A stretch of DNA of 64,000 bases from Henckelia pumila. Lineage: Eukaryota > Streptophyta > Magnoliopsida > Lamiales > Gesneriaceae. This document shows, one piece after another, positions 23,735-37,600 of this stretch. The position numbers and the translations under genes were made by a program. The notes beneath the pieces were generated by a model, which was given only the letters and a program-made list of their open reading frames with translations, was not told the origin of the DNA and did not search any database. Positions within the stretch are counted from its first letter, which is position 1; each line of letters begins with the position of its first letter. The stretch is from NCBI RefSeq assembly GCF_033568475.1, contig NC_133121.1, forward strand, positions 132,898,375 through 132,962,374. The letters run 5' to 3'.

Positions 23735-24727
23735 CATTGAACCACTTGTATGGTCAATGTTTTCAGTAAAATTGGTCTCTTTTTCTTTCCCCTTTATTGA
23801 ATCTTTATAGAGCTTACACAGATGCTCAGGGGCTCGACAAGTTCTTGACCAATGTCCTGGAGTGCCACATCTATAACAAACACTCTCAGTTCTTTTTGGA
23901 TGATTTTCATTTTCACCCGTATTATCATGCTGCCTCTTTTGTGGGTGGTTCGTGACGTTCCTTTGAGATGAGTTATTGAAATAACTATCTCTTTTATTTT
24001 CAAATCCACGGCCTCGACCACGACCGCGATCATTTCTACGCCCACGTCCACGCCCACGTCCTCGTCCACGACCTCGACCAAAATCTTGTCTATATCTTTG
24101 ATTTTGGTTTTCATTTTTACTTACGACATTTGCTTCAGGAAATGCCGTTGAACCAGTAGGTCTGTACTGATGATTTCTCATGAGCAATTCATTATTCTTT
24201 TCCGCCACGAGTAAACATGCGATGAGTTCTGAGTATCTTGAAAATCCACGCACTCTATATTGCTGTTGTAGAGTTATATTTGATGCGTGGAATGTGGAAA
24301 ATGTCTTTTCAAGCATTTCCATCTCAGTAATATTATGCCCACAAAATTTCAGCTGTGAGACAATTCGATACATCGCAGAATTATAATCACTCACCTTTTT
24401 AAAATCTTGGAATCTTAAAGTATTCCATTCATCTCGTGCGGTCGGAAGTATAACTTCCCGTATATGCTCAAAACGTTCTTTTAACCTTTTCCTCAAAATC
24501 ATTGGGTCTTTTTCGGTCAAATATTCACATTTCAACCCCTCATCAAGATGTCTGCGTAAAAATATCATCGCTTTTGCTTTATCTTGTGAGGATGATATGT
24601 TATTTTCTTTGATAGTTTCGTTAAGACCCAATGACTCGAGATGCATTTCTACATCGAGGGTCCATGGCATATAATTCTTTCCGGTTATATCAAGTGCAAT
24701 GAATTCGAGTTTCGCCAAGTTCGACAT
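23735..24727 (-). CDS. copia-1 gag, 5' segment (331 codons)
   Basis: The frame begins at ATG 24727 (MSNLAKLEFIALDITGKNY) on the minus strand and runs to the gypsy-1 target site. It has the copia gag helical region, an arginine-glycine tract (FGRGRGRGRGRGRGRRNDRG) and a zinc knuckle CYRCGTPGHWSRTC. With the 15 codons left of gypsy-1 the gag would be 346 residues. It is broken only by the insertion. Gag packages the element RNA into virus-like particles. Confidence 0.9.
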
Positions 24728-25144
24728 GGTGGTACTAGAAAATAACAATGCATTTTATTAGTTAATTTCCATAAATATGACAATACAAAATAATGGAAGA
24801 ACGTAAATTACAAGTGCGTATACAAATAGAGAAAAAATATGTGTTGGAAAATCGCTGGTGAGTAAAAGACTCGTGAGCATGATGATCATAGTCGTTATGA
24901 AAAATATTCTTATAAATGTCATCATCTCCATCTTCGAAAAAATCGAGGATAAAATATTTTGAGAGAAAGAATGAATTTGGTGTGCTTGAAAATGAGTTTG
25001 AGTGAACATATTTATAGGGCAAAAACTAGCCGTTTTGTTACCGTTTGTGACCGTTGGGGGTAAAGAAAAAATTGAGTATGTGTTGAATAAAAATTCGTGA
25101 TAATCATGTAATGCATATAATGATAATCATAATTAAATAATTAT

Positions 25145-25460
25145 GTATATCATATCACATTATTATAAGGTCAGTGTCGTAGACAGCCTTTTATATAATG
25201 TTGTGAAATTATACCAATATAGTTAGTATAAAGTCAGGTATAGTATATCATATCACATTATTATAAGATCGGTGTCGTAGACAACCTTTTATATAATAAC
25301 ATGAGATTATACAAATATGGTTAGTATATAAATACACAATAATATATATCATCACGTTATTATAAGGTCAGTGTCATAGACAACCTTTTATATAATAACA
25401 TGAAATTATATATTAATATAGTTAATATATATATACATAATAAATATATATCACGTTATT
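25145..25460. repeat. Tandem repeats in the copia-1 leader
   Basis: Three full units and one partial, each about 100 bp, start near 25147, 25244, 25344 and 25445. They share 'tcacrttattataaggtcagtg' and 'gacaaccttttatataat'. They lie between the primer site and gag, in the untranslated leader. Confidence 0.8.
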
Positions 25461-25723
25461 GTTTAAAAACCTTAGAGGCTTTTATACTTGTCGTATCCCT
25501 TACCGGGAGTGTGGGATGTCGTCTTAACATCCTCCCAGGATTTATAACAAGTTTTGAAAAAAACTTATTTTTTCATAACATGATATTATATATTAATATA
25601 TACACAATAAAAATATATAAACAGTAAAATAAAAATTCTTACTTGTTGAATATTTTTGACTTCTTCTTGTATTTTGGAGCGTCGGAAAATATAGAGAACC
25701 TTCGAGCGATCGTGCTGATAACG

Positions 25724-26004
25724 TGTTGTGAAAAAGTAAAAATTTACGGTAAAAAGTAAAAACTCAAAAACTCAAAATTTATCAAATTCTACACTTTATA
25801 AAATTTTTCTCTCTTCACAATTGTGTTTTTCTACACAAATGGAGAGACCTATTTATAGATCTCAATTGGAGATTAGTCAAAAATTAATACATCATTAATT
25901 ACATCATCACACACTAATTTCAATATTTTACAACTCAATTTTCAACTTTCAACCTTCAACATTCAACAATAAATAATAATATATATTTATATATATTTTC
26001 AACA
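25724..26004 (-). repeat. copia-1 5' LTR
   Basis: 281 bp, TG...CA ends. Just inside it the minus strand reads TTATCAGCACGATCGCTCG, the expected place of the primer-binding site. I could not match this to the 3' end of initiator tRNA-Met. Confidence 0.95.
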
Positions 26005-26009
26005 GGTTT

Positions 26010-26605
26010 ATTATTTTACTTGGGAAAAAAAATCAATTATTGAGTTTTTTTTTTTTTTGGGAAAAATTAAAAGAGTGGTCCGCTCGTATTAAAATATTTA
26101 ATCCCGAGAGTGTATTTGAACTTTCCCAGAAAACAAAAATGATGAAATTGTCTCAAACCAGAACAAAACAAAGCAACATACATATCTAATTACGCCGATG
26201 AGTCATGTTTTCCTTTTGCCAACTCTAATGATAATTCGTCATCTTCAAAACAACCTTCTAGTTGTTTTCCTAGAGCTGCTCCAGATTATATACTGCCCGA
26301 AACCCAAACATATCTAAGCTGTCAGTCACTCAAATTGATCAGCCCACATCTTCCTCTGTGTTGCCCATGGTAGAACTACCAACTGCACAACGTAATACTC
26401 ATCCAATGATTACAAGATCTAAACATGGAACTTGTAAGCCTAAAGCATATGGCTTTCTAATCTTACTGAAGTTGAACCTCACATTGTCACACAAACCTTG
26501 AGTTTATTGTTACTAGTTTGTTGTTTTAGGTAATTTATATCGTCTAGACGAACAATAGTCAGTTGGTTTGTCGAATTAATGGGACTCGGAAGAGAGGTAG
26601 CTAGC
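26010..26605. pseudogene. Copia relics flanking gypsy-2 on the left
   Basis: Two fragments are visible. At about 26270-26470 on the plus strand a frame reads ...NTHPMITRSKHGTCKPKAYG, the linker between integrase and RT of copia polyproteins. At 26605-26470 on the minus strand a copia gag start (begun at 41146, right of gypsy-2) continues through NQLTIVRLDDINYL and soon stops. The opposite orientations show rearrangement before gypsy-2 arrived. Confidence 0.6.
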
Positions 26606-26935
26606 TGATAGAAGGGGAAAGCTTGTTCGAGGAAGCCAACCTCCAAAGAATTGTATAAGGGAGAAAGGAAGAATTCTCGGAAGAAGAAGATTTTTATTCA
26701 GTTTTTGTTTACGGTTTCAATCAATACAATATTCTCCCTTTTCCTCTCTATTTATAGTCATGTATTTAATACTACACTTTCACCCCTTTCTATGACCCTA
26801 TTTGCATATACATCCTCCTGTAAAATCACTATGTACTCCTCCTATTCTTGTGTAACTACATAATCCACCAAATGTGTTAGTAATCTCCTCATTCTTGTGC
26901 TCCTGGTGCCTTGTACATCATCAATAGCTGCATCA
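26606..26935 (-). repeat. gypsy-2 3' LTR
   Basis: 330 bp. The end of pol (stop at 26842) lies inside it. Confidence 0.95.
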
Positions 26936-29900
26936 TTACCCTTCCCCTGAAGCACCACCTTGTCCTCAAGGTGAACTGAAGGAAAACATTTCTGAAAAAC
27001 AGACAAGTCTTCCCAAGTAGTGTCCTCCAAAGGCAAGCCATGCCATTGTACCAAAAGTTGGTGTATATGGTCAGCACCTCTTCGAACTACTCTGGAACCA
27101 ACCACCGCCAAAGGAGTAACAATAGGGTGATTATCCTCAATCACATCTGGCAAAGAAAAAACAGGAACCTGGTCTGGATTTGGGCATAATTTCAGAACTG
27201 AAATGTGAAAAACATCATGAATTTTACACTCTGGTGGAAGCTCAAGCTTATAAGCCACAGGTCCCACTTTTTTCAAAATCTTGAAAGGACCATAAAAACG
27301 CTTGCTAAGCTTAGTAAACTTCTGGCCAGAAACTGAAATTTGCTTATGTGGTTGTAAACGTATGTAGCACCACTGCCCTTCCTCAAATGAAACCTCCCTG
27401 CGATGCTTATAGGTAGTAGCCTTCATCCGAGACTGTGCAAGCTGCAAGTTTTCCTTTACTGATTGTAACACTTTATCTCTATCAATGAGCCAATGATCTA
27501 CAGCTTCCACGGTTGAAAAACCAGCAATGTAAGAAGGCAAGGTCGGGGGAGCTTTGCCGAAAACCACTTCGAAGGGAGACATCCGAATAGCAGAATGATA
27601 ACTTGTATTATAACAAAGCTCTGCCCAGATCAAATACTTAGCCCATCGATGCGGTTGCTCTGAAACAAAACCCCGGAGATACTGCTCGAGACAACGATTC
27701 AGAACCTCAGTCTGACCATCGGTTTGTGGATGGTAAAAACTGGACATTCGCAAAGATGTACCACACTGACGAACAAGTCTTGCCAGAACTTACTCAAGAA
27801 CACTGGATCCCGATCGGATACAATGGATTTCGGAAAATAATGGTGTTTAACGACAATGTCAGCAAAGAGGGAAGCCACTTGGAGAGCAGTAAAGCCTTCC
27901 TTGAGAGGACCAAAATGGGCATACTTGGATAACCGATCAACCACCACAAAAATAACAGAGAAACCGTGAGAAGTTGGTAGGCCAGTGATAAAATCCATAG
28001 AAACATCCTCCCATGTATTAGTGGGAATCGGACAGAGGTTGTAAGAGCCCTTGAGGTTTAGCAGGGCTATACTTAATCTGTTGACAAACCTGACAATTGG
28101 CCACATACTCCGTCACATCTCGATCCATCTTTTCCCAATAAAAGGCATGCACCAATCTGGCTAAAGTCTTTTTTACACCTGCATGACCGGCCAAAGGAGT
28201 ATTATGAAACTCAAAAAGCACTTTGGATTTCAGAGGAGATTGAGGGTTGAGGCAGATGCGATGATGTCGATAAACTAGGCCATCCCGACATTGGTACAAT
28301 GGATTTGAAGAGGAAGTAGGTTCTTTAGTAAGCAAGGCTGTGTAAAAAGGATCCGAAAGAACTTCGGAACGAATAGCATAGGTAATATGGAACAAAGGAG
28401 CTGTGATTGCCAACAAAGTAGAGTCAGTGGGTGGAGGATCAGAAAACTCACGGGACAAGGCATCTGCAACAATATTTTGTTTTCCCGGTTGATAATGTAT
28501 TTCAAAATCAAAACCGAGGAGCTTGATCAAATATTTTTGTTGTGCGGGTGTATGGATAGCTTGGTGAAGTATATCCCGAAGGCTTTGATGGTCAGTGAGA
28601 ATGATAAACTGAGTACCTAAAAGGTATTGCCGCCATTTAGAAACAGCTTGTGTGACAGCAAAGAGTTCGCGCTCATAAGTTGAAGCTTTGGTCATGCGGG
28701 ATGAAAGTTTTTTGCTGAAAAATGCAATTGGGTGACCCTTTTGAAGGAGGACAACGCCTATGCCACTGCCAGAGGCATCTGTTTGAAGCTGAAATGGAAG
28801 GGAAAAATCAGGTAAGGCTAATGTTGGAGTACAAGTTAAGGCAAGCTTGAGAGTATTAAAAGAAGTTAAGGCTTCTTGAGACCAAGCAAATTGATCTTTT
28901 TTTAAGAGATCAGTAAGTGGAGATGCTATAGTAGCATAGCCTTTGACAAATTTTCGATAGAAGCCAGTGAGTCCGAGGAAACCTCGAAGAGCTTTTAGCG
29001 TAGGTGGGATAGGCCAATTCTGAATAGCGGTGATTTTAGAGGGATCAGGTGTTACACCAGCTGCTGATACGATGTGGCCCAAATAATCAATGGTAGTTTG
29101 ACCGAAGGAGCATTTGGAGTGTTTGGCAAAGAAAGAATATTTACGTAAACATTCAAGTACCAACTCTAAGTGGTGAAGATGGTCCTTGAAACATTTATTG
29201 AAGCTAAGAATATCATCGAAGAAGACAAGCACAAACTTACGAAGATAGGGCTGGAAAATAGTATTCACGGAAGCTTGGAAAGTAGAGGGGGCATTCGTAA
29301 GGCCAAAAGGCATTACGAGAAATTCATAATGTCCCTCGTGAGTGCGAAAGGCAGTTTTATGGATGTCATGGGGGTGGATTCTAATTTGATGGAACCCCGA
29401 ACGCAAATCAAGTTTAGAAAAAATAGTAGCTCCATGAAGTTCATCCAGAAGTTCATCAATGGTAGGAATGGGAAAACGATCTTTAATCGTAACAAGATTC
29501 AAGGCCCTGTAATCCACGCAAAAATGTCATGTGCCATCTTTCTTTTTGACTAGGAGAACAGGTGAAGAAAAAGGACTTTGACTTGGGCGGATAACACCTG
29601 ATTGTAGCATCTCTGCTACTAATTTCTCAATTTCAGTTTTTTGGAAATGGGGATAACGATAAGGTTTGGCATTGACAGGTTGGGATTGTGGGAGAAGATT
29701 AATATGGTGATCAATGGCTCGAAAAGGAGGAAGTGCGTGAGGAGCCTCAAATACATCCTTAAACAAGTCAAGCAGGTGAGAAAGCTCCAGAGATTGAGTA
29801 TGCGCTCTACTGGAATCATGCCCTTCTGCTATTAATGAGAACAACTGAAAGCAACCTGAGATGGCCTCTGTATGTGAGAGGCGACGCAACTGATGTAAAT

Positions 29901-30449
29901 GGACATGCCGCCACTGCAACAAAGGATCTCCCTTGTAGGCGCACAAGCTTGTTTTCCCAAGAAAATTCCATATACAAGTTTTTATAATCAATTGTAATAC
30001 GGCCTAAAAGTTCCAACCACTGAACACCAAGTACCACCTCAGCCCCTTGAAGTTGTAAGACAAAGAAATCAATAAGAAATGTCTCTGACCCCAATTTGAT
30101 TCGAACTCCAGGGCAATGACCTTCACAATGCAAGGTTTGACCATTTCCAACCAAGACCTTAAAAGTTGGAGAAGAATGGATCGGCAATTTTAAGAATTTG
30201 GCGACCCGATCCTGAATAAAATTGTGGGAACTGCCGCCATCAACTAATGTTTGAACCAAGAGGCCCCCAATCTGACCCTGGAATCTCACTGTACGAGGAG
30301 AAACCTGACCGGCCATAGCATGAAGGCTAATTTCTGGCATGGCTAAAGGACTGTCATTCGAATCATCGTCTTCCAAAGACACGACCTCCTCAATATCATC
30401 ATCAGTGATGAAACAAAACAATTTACCCTTACAACGATGATTCATAGAG
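26842..30449 (-). pseudogene. gypsy-2 pol: protease, RT, RNase H, integrase, chromodomain (broken)
   Basis: Read on the minus strand from the copia-2 junction. Order: zinc-knuckle end, protease (VDGGSSHNFIQ), RT (FFDDILSFN in place of the common Y/F-x-DD motif context), RNase H (LQTDASGSGIGVVL), integrase (HHCC zinc region, then core MDFITGLP and [11 protein letters not shown]) and a chromodomain (LLVQWHGLPLEDTTWEDL). Breaks seen: single-base shifts near 29930, 28030 and 27772, and a TGA at 27 codons after the RT start, 29527-29529. The longest open piece (29517-28018) is 499 codons. It cannot make a complete enzyme set. Confidence 0.9.
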
Positions 30450-30454
30450 TATTT

Positions 30455-31831
30455 TGAAAGAGGGGATGTCCGGTTAGCAACTTGTGGCTAAGGGTTTTTA
30501 TGGCTCTATGTATAAACAATCTTTGTTTAATATGATTTATATTTATTAATGACATTTTTTTTATCTTTCTTAATATTGTTATATTGTGATATACTATTAT
30601 TGTTTTGATAAAGACCTTGAATATACTATAGTGTAAGTAAGATGAGATAGTGAATAAAGAGATATCACTATTATGAAACACATCTTATAGTCACTGTATA
30701 TTCTAAACAGTTCCTAGTCAATTGAGCCGTCCGCTAATAAGATAAGGATCGCTCGAGATTGAGACTAGCATTTGTGATGCCAAGTACCACGTTTCATTGG
30801 TAATGGACATGGAGATGTTCAAAGCATGCAAATGGATATTCATATGATGAATGATCGAACTACCCTATTCGGACTTTCCAAGTGGTTATTATTATTTGAG
30901 TGGATAAGTCCGCGGTTTTGGTTGTGCACCATTAGTCCTTACTACTTGAAACATCATTGAGACTCTATATGCTAGTACTATACTTTGACTCGTTTACCGA
31001 CTCTATGGGGTCATCAGGTGTCGGGATTGGGTACAGTAATGACACATATAGGAGTCGATGCTTTGTTGTCAAGGATTCACCACACGCTTGCGAGTGTGGA
31101 TATCCTATGCGATCTGAGGAGATATTAGTGTGACAAATCTCTGGCCAGAGTACTCGATGTGATTTAGGTTACTTGGTTTCCTAGTAGCACATGCGATGTC
31201 ACTATTTGATCTTCAAGATGCGTTGCATAGTTATCGAATCTCGAACGACTCTCGATGTACCAATGGTTGTTGATTTGATCGGGATATATGGATGAAGGAA
31301 CTGTACTGTACGCTAACCAAAACTTACTGGTTCTTGGAGGCACTATCAGTGATACCTAGGGAATCATGGTGCGATGTTTCTAGACGCTCTTACCATGATT
31401 CGTTGGGCAAGTCGAAAATCGTTGTTCCGAGTCACAAGGAGTTGTGAGCCCACGACTAGCTGTATCCCTGAACCATTAAGGGTCACACAAGTAATGGATT
31501 ACTAAACCCCGTTGAGATAGTTAAATTTAAAGAGTTAAATTTAATGAAAGAGAAGTTGGACTTCTTAACTAAAGGGAGTGGAATTTCCTAAAATGACATA
31601 GGGATGGACATTTTTGGAAATCGCTGAATTCGGATTCAGAAAAATTATCTTGACTTTAAAAGGTGCAGAAATGGTTTCTGTGCACATTGGTGAAATCTTT
31701 TTATCAATCGGAGTCATGATGAATTTTATATTAATTTCTATAATAACGGGCTTGGCTTGTTGGGCTTAAGTTATGGATTGTGGGCCCTAAGGAGTTAGTG
31801 TCCTAATACAATTATAACTTAATCCAGTCTA

Positions 31832-31875
<44 letters not shown>

Positions 31876-32368
31876 AGGTTTCGAAAATAATAACTTTTGA
31901 TCAAGCAATTTTCGAAAATCACACTCTATATTTTCTTAGGGGAATTTCGAATTCCTCTTGTCCCTTTTGAAAAAATTCAGTTTGTGATTTTTCTGAAAAA
32001 TTACATTCTGAATTGATAGATCAAATCTGTTTATTTTCTACGATAAACATCTGATTGATTTCTAGTGCAATCAATCAGAGGGTTTCTGTTTTCTATTCGT
32101 GGACCTAATTCCGGAGATTGATCGAGCGAGTCATCGGTTCCCGGGATTTACAACAAGAGCAGATTAAATCTGTTGGAGTCCATAATCAAGCCTTAGCTTG
32201 AAGAGATAAAAATATTTTAATTGTGAATTTATATTTTTACTTGCAAGATTTTAATCGTTTGGATATGATACCCACGATATGGAATCGTTCCATATCGAAA
32301 AATAAAATTTTAAACTTCCGCTGCTTCGGGTATCACATCCGTGTGATCAGAGAACGCGTGGTCCAACA
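30455..32368 (+). repeat. copia-2 5' LTR
   Basis: 1,914 bp, TGAAAG...CCAACA. It contains a (TA)n run at 31837-31871 that is shorter in the other LTR. Confidence 0.95.
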
Positions 32369-33966
32369 GTGGCGTCAGAGCCAGGTTGTAATCTTTGATC
32401 AAACGATTAAAATTAATCGATTGTACAAAATTTTTAGCCTCGGTTTTTGGAAAACAAAACGAAAATTTTAAACGAAAATTTATGGGCAACACGGGCAGCG
32501 ATTAGATCGCTGCTGCCCTGCCCCACGTGGGGGCGGGGCTGCCCGGGAACGTCCCGGGCAGCCTGAAAAAATTAAATTTGATTTTTTTGGATTTTTTGAA
32601 ATTTTTGAAATTTTAGTTTTTGGTCCGATCGAAAATTGTTTTTGATTGGTCCACGAGGCATCGGATCAAATTGTTTGAGTCCGAAATTTTTAAAATTGAT
32701 TTTTGGATAAATTTGAATTTTTGGAAAATTTATAAATTTTATCCGTTAAATTAGATTTTATAAAATTAATTATTTTGGTACAATTGATGATAAGATATGA
32801 TCTTATGAAAGGATAAGATAAAATTTGATTTTATCTTTTTTAATTATGATGTCATTGCATGTTATCCAATTATTTAATTATTAAATTAATTATTGGATAA
32901 AAGGATGATCGATTGCCATGACCAATATTGTAGGTGTAAGTTAGGTTGTTTACATTTGGTTTTATTGTTGTTGGGTTTTATTAATGGGCTTGGTTTATGG
33001 CCCAATTTGATTTGTCATTTGTAATAAAAAGTGGGCCTGGTTTATGGCCCGTTCCCACCCTTAAATATGTATCCCCTACTTGTCATCAAAATTTATTGTA
33101 AATTTATTAGACTTAGTGGGAGATAAAGATTTGAAGACAAAGGTGGGCCCAACAGACAATAAAGACCGAAGAAATGTAAATTGGAAGCTCAATGTAATAG
33201 GATTGCATTGCATACTTGCATATCACCTAGGATTGGACTTAGACTCGTGATTGGGATCGATCATCTTTTAAATAATATATGATATTATTGTTGTATGCAT
33301 GTTTAGACTAAATTGTATGAATCCCGCAAGCATACAAATATTGCATGATGAGACAATTTTCAAAATTAAAAATCCCTCATTTTAAATATGATTTAAAAGT
33401 GATATCAAGATAAACAAAAGGGAATTTAAATATTGTTTAAATGTTTCTACCTTCTATCAACGATCAATGTATGAGATGCTACCTGCGGGCACGGTCCGAC
33501 TCATATTATTGGGGGGGTCCGTTCGTCGGAAAGCTGTACATTGGATCGAACATGTTGTAAGTTGGGTGGAACTCCCATGGGATTGGCTCATATTATTGGG
33601 GATCCATATGGCGACCGTCCATCACAACTTAATATTGATGAGTCATCTTGACATGTCACATTAAACGGCGTCATATTATTGGGCCCTTATTGGACATGAG
33701 GTAAAAACATGGGGTTGCTTTGGAAGCAATTGGGCTCTACCTTTTGAAAATTATGGTTGGCTGATATTATTCGGGAATATTGTTTGTCAATTGGACTCCA
33801 TGTTCCCACTAAGGAAACAAGTTTCCCGTTTTCACTAGAGGGTAGTGAAATCGTTAAAATAGTGGGAGTGAAATTCATAAAATTAAATCTCGTCATATTT
33901 TATGTCTTAGTAAATTAATTAAACAATCACTGATTATTGTCTGTTTCTTTTCAGTATTTCATTACA
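32369..33966 (+). other. copia-2 leader region
   Basis: About 1.6 kb of untranslated sequence between the primer site and gag. Notable are the GC-rich hairpin-like 'ctgccctgccccacgtgggggcggggctgcccgg' near 32510 and several 'catattattgg' repeats at 33500-33770. No gene is seen. Confidence 0.7.
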
Positions 33967-34668
33967 ATGAATTCGCGAAATCCACTATACTCAATTCTCG
34001 AACAAAACAAATTGATTGGTGCAAACTATACGGAATGGTTCAGTAAATTAAAGATTGTTCTAAACTCGAATAAAATTTTCTACGTGTTAGAAAAGAATCC
34101 TCCAAAGGAAGCACCGACTAATATAAGTCCGGAAGAATTGGCAAAACTTGATCAATGGTGGGACCATAATATCAAGGCTAAATGCTATATGCAAGCTTCA
34201 ATGTCTGATGAACTCCAGAGGCGATTTGAGGATGCCGTGAATGCTGCTGACATACACATGCACCTCAAGGAACGTTTTGGAGCTCAGTCAAGATCGGAGA
34301 GGTATGCCACCGTCAAAGAGCTCATGACATGCCGCATGCGAGATGGCACTTCGGTCCGTGAGCATGGGATACACATGATTGGGCTCATTGAAAAGTTGGT
34401 AACACTCGATTTGACATTGGAGCATGAACTAAACGCGGACTTGTTACTTCTTTCTCTTCCTTCGTCGTTTGACGGATTTGTGGTGAACTTCAATATGAAC
34501 AAGATAGAGGTCACCCTTGAAGAGATGGTCAATATGCTTGTGTCTTATGAGGCCACATTAAAGAAGGAAAAACCGGTACTCTTGGTTGGCTCATCTTCTT
34601 ACTCCAAGAAGGGGCCAAGTGGAAAGGGTAAGAAACGTTCTGCCCCACCCAAGAAAATTGTACCATAG
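33967..34668 (+). pseudogene. copia-2 gag
   Basis: The frame begins at ATG 33967 (MNSRNPLYSILEQNKLIGAN) and ends at TAG 34666-34668 after 233 codons. It contains the UBN2-type copia gag region. The stop lies between gag and the zinc knuckle. The frame continues in phase to CYHCKKPGHWKRD at about 34717, where the last zinc-binding cysteine is replaced (DY where a Cys is expected). Confidence 0.85.
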
Positions 34669-37600
34669 AAGAAGGGCAAGACAAAAGCTTCAAACGTGAA
34701 CATATCTGGAGATGTTTGCTATCACTGCAAGAAACCCGGTCATTGGAAACGTGACTACAAGAAATACCTCGAGCAGTTGCGAACTGCAAAGGATATGTTT
34801 TACATTGAAATAAATGTTTCACTTAATACTACTTCTTGGGTATTGGATACCGGATGTGGATCTCATATTTGCAATGATTTGCAGGTGATGACAAGAAGTC
34901 GTAAGCTTAGGATGAGTGAGACCCAGCTGAGGCTCGAAAATGGTTCCAAAGTTGAAGCCAAAGCAGTGGGAGACGTTTATTTAGTTTTGCAGAACAATTT
35001 TAAGTTATTTTTTAGAGATGTTTTATTTGTGCCAGATTTAGTTAAAAACATTATTTCTGTTTCTATGCTTGATAGATATGATTTTTCTTGTAATTTTGTA
35101 AATGAGATTTGCAATATTTACAAGAATGAATGTTTGATTGGAAATGAACAACTTGAAAATGATCGATATAACTTAAAATTAAAAGACGTTCCAATTAATT
35201 ATATTGATAAACCGGTAACAACAAATAAAAGGAAAAACGATAGTCAAAACCCGGCAAACCTTTGGCATGCTAGGCTAGGTCATATTTCCTCAAGGAGGAT
35301 GAACAAGCTAGTGGGAGAGGGCATGTTTGATATGTCTGATATTAACTCTCTACCTACTTGTGAGTTCTGCCTAAAAGGAAAAATGACTAAATCTCCTTTC
35401 AAAAGGAAGCCTGAGCGTAGTCAAAATCTGTTGGATTTGATCCATACTGATGTTTGCGGACCTTTTAGTATCGGTACTAAATTTGGTCACACCTACTTCA
35501 TTACCTTTACTGATGATTATTCTAGGTATGGGTATTTATATTTAATGAAATATAAGTCTGAATCATTTGAAAAGTTCAAAGAATTCAAGGCTGAAGTAGA
35601 AAACAAACAAGGTAGAAGTATTAAATCACTTTGATCGGATCGAGGTGAAGAATACTTAAGTACCGAGTTTTTGAGCTATCTAAAAGAGAATGAGATTCTC
35701 TTTCAGTGGACTCCTCCTATGACACCTCAGCTGAATGGTGTCTCGGAGCATCACAATCGAATTTTGTTGGACATGGTTCGATCTATGATGAGCTTCACTG
35801 AGCTCCCTCCTTCGTTTTGGGGCTATGCACTTGAAACGACGGTGTTGTTGTTGAACAATGTTCACACCAAAGCAGTGAATAAAACTCCATACGAGTTATG
35901 GAATGGCAAAGCTCCTAAGTATTCGTACTTGAGGATTGGGGAATGTCCTGCTTACGTGAAGCAGACAGTGGGAGATAAGTTGGATAGTCGATCCACCTTA
36001 TGTTATTTTGTAGGATATTCGAAGAATTCAATCGGATATTATTTCTATCATCCTACTGAAACAAAAGTGTTTGTTTCGAGGAATGCCACCTTCATGGAGA
36101 AGGAGTTTTTATTAGATAAGAAAGGCAAGATGATGGAACTCGAAGAAATTCGAGAAGAACCTGAGATACAAAATAACGATCCCACACCTCAAGAACCTTT
36201 AGTAGACACGCCTACATCTAGGAGATCCGAGATGACTTCTAGACCTCATATTCGATATGGTCTTCTTCTTGAAGGGGATCAAAGTGAACCCGACATTGGA
36301 TGTGATCCAAGAAACTTCAAGGAAGCAATTTCTGATGCGGATTCGAATTTATGGCTTGATGCTATGCAGTCGAAAATAGACTCGATGCATACAAACCAAG
36401 TATGGTCTTTAGTAGATCCTCCCGATTAAATTATTCCAATAGGGTGTAAATGGATCTACAAGAGAAAACTTGGGCCTGATGGCAAGGTACTAACCTACAA
36501 TGCACGATTGGTAGCAAAAGGTTATACTCAAAGACAAGGAGTTGACTATGATGAAACCTTTTCACCAGTCGCAATGTTCAAGTCCATAAGCAGCATGGTA
36601 TGACTATGAGATATGGCAAATGGATATGAAGACTGCATTTCTTAATGGAAATATTAAGGAAGAAATCTATATGATGCAGCCCGAGGGATTCACATCCATG
36701 GAAAGCGAGCATAAGATATGCAAGCTTCAGAGATCAATTTATGGTCTCAAACAAGCATCAAGAAGTTGGAACCAAAAATTTGATGAAACAATAAAGGACT
36801 TTGGTTTCATCAAAAACCCGAAAGAACCGTGCGTGTACAAGAAAGTAGTTAAGGATGCGGTGACATTCTTAGTACTTTATGTTGATGACATCCTACTCAT
36901 TGGGAATGACGTAGGGATGTTGCAGTCAACAAAGATATGATTATCAGGTAGATTTTCGATGAAGGATTTGGGTGAGGCCTCCTATATTCTAGGGATACAG
37001 ATCTATAGAGATAGATCTAAGAGAATGATAGGACTCACTCAAGAAACCTACATCGACACCATATTAAAAAGATTTTCTATGGATGAGTCCAAGAGAGGAC
37101 ATCTACCTATGTGTCATGGAGTTTTTCTATCCAAGTCTATGTGTCCCAAGACTAACGAAGAGATAGAGAAAATGACACACATATCATATGCGTCAGCCAT
37201 AGATAGTATTATGTATGAGATGATATCTACCAGACCGGATGTAGCCTTTTCTCTGAGTGTCACGAGCAGATATCAGGCAACCCCGGTCAAATGCATTGGA
37301 AAGCCGTGAAGGATATTCTTAAGTACTTGAGAAGGACTAAGAATATATTCATGGTTTATGGAGGAAGAGAATTGAAATTGGAAGGGCATACCGACTCTAG
37401 CTTCCAAAGCGACGTGGATGACTCGAAGTCAACCTTTGGATTTGTATTCATGCTCAATGGCGGTGATGTCTCTTGGAAGAGTTTCAAGCAGGACACCACA
37501 ACGGATTCCACCACTGAGGCAGAATACATTGCAGCATCAGCTGCTGCTAAAGAGGCCGTTTGGATGAGGAATTTTGTCCAAGAGTTGGGCGTAATTCCTG

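Larger units (their letters stand above)
9724..26004 (-). mobile_element. Ty1/copia retrotransposon 'copia-1', interrupted by gypsy-1
   Basis: The element has 282/281-bp LTRs and a perfect 5-bp TSD GGTTT (9719-9723 and 26005-26009). It is read on the minus strand: leader, gag, a gag/pol gap, then protease, integrase, reverse transcriptase (RT) and RNase H, the copia order. A 9.9-kb gypsy element sits in the 3' part of gag. Without it the element is about 6.36 kb, normal for the family. The polypurine tract (minus AAGGGGGAG) abuts the left LTR at 10006. The two LTRs differ by two substitutions and one single-base indel by eye, so the insertion is young. The pol frame carries one in-frame stop. 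Confidence 0.95.

Noticed and set aside
26651..26863. 70-aa frame repeated at 40810-41022
   Set aside because: It lies in the two gypsy-2 LTRs and is not a gene.
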